The notes under the pieces are model-generated. The model had not been told where the DNA came from and made no database searches. It was given only the letters and a program-made list of their open reading frames with translations. Position numbers and translations under genes: made by a program. DNA of 64,000 bases, from the NCBI RefSeq assembly GCF_009742705.1, contig NZ_WPCU01000005.1:708196-772195 (forward strand), in the 5' to 3' direction. Shown here piece by piece: positions 63,503-64,000 of this stretch. Numbering within the stretch: the stretch's first letter is position 1; each line of letters starts with the position of its first letter. Source of the DNA: Auraticoccus cholistanensis (GTDB lineage Bacteria > Actinomycetota > Actinomycetes > Propionibacteriales > Propionibacteriaceae).

Positions 63503-64000
63503 TCAGTCGGTGAGCGGGCGGCCCTTGAGCTCCGGCAGCCAGAAGGCGGCCGCGGCGGCCACCGCGAAGGCCGCCCCGAAGACGGCGAACACGGTCGGGT
63601 TGCCGCCCAGCGCCGCCAGCGGCGGGACCACCAGCGGGGCGATGATCGAGGCGATCCGGCCGAACGCGGCCGCCGCCCCGGCACCGGTGCCCCGCACGCC
63701 GGTCGGGTACAGCTCCGGGCCGACCGCGTACAGCGCCCCCCAGGCGCCCAGGTTGAAGAAGGACAGCATCATGCCGAAGGCCACGATGGTGGCCGGCGCG
63801 TCGGCGGTGCCGAACAGCAGCGCGCTGATCGCCGAGCCCACCAGGAAGGTGGCCAGCGTGGCGCGGCGTCCCCACACCTCGATCAACCACGCCGAGACGG
63901 CGTAGCCGGGCAGCTGGGCCAGCGTGATGGTGAGCGTGTACTGGAAGGACTTGACCAGGGTGAAGCCCTCGTCGACCAGCAGGGACGGCAGCCACAGGAA
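63503..64000 (-). CDS. MFS transporter, C-terminal part (runs off the window)
   Basis: The last 165 codons of a major facilitator superfamily transporter whose start lies beyond the right edge. Several hydrophobic segments are visible. Landmarks are Glu-Val-Trp-Gly-Arg-Arg-Ala-Thr-Leu (the loop after a helix), Phe-Asn-Leu-Gly-Ala-Trp-Gly-Ala-Leu-Tyr-Ala-Val-Gly-Pro-Glu-Leu-Tyr-Pro-Thr-Gly-Val-Arg-Gly-Thr-Gly, and Leu-Lys-Gly-Arg-Pro-Leu near the C-terminus. These suit the metabolite/sugar-porter group including NiaP-like carriers. The substrate cannot be said without the N-terminal half. Confidence 0.85.
   Translation of the reverse strand, partial: FLWLPSLLVDEGFTLVKSFQYTLTITLAQLPGYAVSAWLIEVWGRRATLATFLVGSAISALLFGTADAPATIVAFGMMLSFFNLGAWGALYAVGPELYPTGVRGTGAGAAAAFGRIASIIAPLVVPPLAALGGNPTVFAVFGAAFAVAAAAAFWLPELKGRPLTD

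Noticed and set aside
1..64000. tRNA, rRNA, CRISPR arrays, riboswitches or prophage
   Set aside because: No cloverleaf-like segments, regular spacer arrays, conserved riboswitch cores or phage genes were noticed; intergenic gaps are nearly all below 200 bp.

Overview
This 64 kb window is a very GC-rich (roughly 72%) stretch of actinobacterial chromosome, densely packed and free of recognisable insertion sequences, CRISPR arrays, rRNA or tRNA. Mycothiol biosynthesis (mshB), a GlgM/GlgC glycogen pair, SigE/anti-SigE/HtrA/TatB, a TB7.3-like biotin carrier, DUF3117, an F420-type oxidoreductase and a DUF222-HNH protein all point to Actinomycetota. Gene order recalls the Mycobacterium tuberculosis Rv1170-Rv1229c neighbourhood (mshB, fdxC, dapC, dapD/dapE, LOG protein, tagA, DUF3117, glgM/glgC, O-methyltransferase, sigE-rseA-htrA-tatB, mrp). 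I suspect Propionibacteriales, but the genus cannot be fixed from sequence reading alone.

Region 1 (1-6.7 kb): end of an Mrp-like ATPase, then tatB, htrA, a fused RseA-RseB-like anti-sigma factor, sigE, a formylglycine-generating enzyme, dapA and a biotin carrier, all on the minus strand: an envelope-stress block fed by an upstream three-gene unit. Region 2 (6.7-16.6 kb): O-methyltransferase, SDR, the divergent glgC/glgM pair, DUF3117, SRPBCC-tagA-DivIVA-like cluster, aldo-keto reductase, LOG protein and a Pol-ligase LigD protein. Region 3 (16.6-20 kb): secreted protein, a decayed scrap of LigD-type ligase sequence, DUF222-HNH protein and hemerythrin. Region 4 (20-24 kb): a four-gene siderophore uptake operon behind an IdeR/DtxR-like box. 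Region 5 (24-33.5 kb): dapE/dapD divergent pair, a membrane-anchored lysozyme-like protein, a lipoprotein, a four-gene non-phosphorylative deoxysugar catabolic operon with a GntR regulator, dapC and fdxC. Region 6 (33.5-40.7 kb): VanW protein, SDR, lipoate ligase with an inverted domain order, mshB-flavin reductase, an unknown protein and a lipoprotein esterase. Region 7 (40.7-46.7 kb): a complete oppABCDF peptide importer with a strong hairpin after oppA. Region 8 (46.7-60.9 kb): pepN, Eis-like acetyltransferase, LLM oxidoreductase, TetR/hydrolase pair, a HEAT/LRR-like protein, esterase, HIT protein, a LigD PE-Pol protein with Ku, a beta-lactamase-fold hydrolase and an NAD(P)-binding protein. 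Region 9 (61-64 kb): PadR-DUF1048-ABC exporter operon and a truncated MFS transporter.

Functional links: NHEJ is encoded in two separated pieces (Pol-Lig at 14.5 kb; PE-Pol plus Ku at 56-59 kb). Peptide import (Opp) sits next to aminopeptidase N. Four lysine/DAP-pathway genes (dapA, dapE, dapD, dapC) are scattered through the window. A recurring architecture is a TANNNT -10 box lying 6-7 bp before the start codon in at least 16 genes, the signature of leaderless transcription. I found no clearly new multi-gene system. The points most worth a second look are the decayed ligase copy, the split NHEJ arrangement with an altered polymerase motif, the fused anti-sigma factor, the inverted lipoate ligase, the sugar operon lacking its dehydratase, and several well-formed operator arrays.
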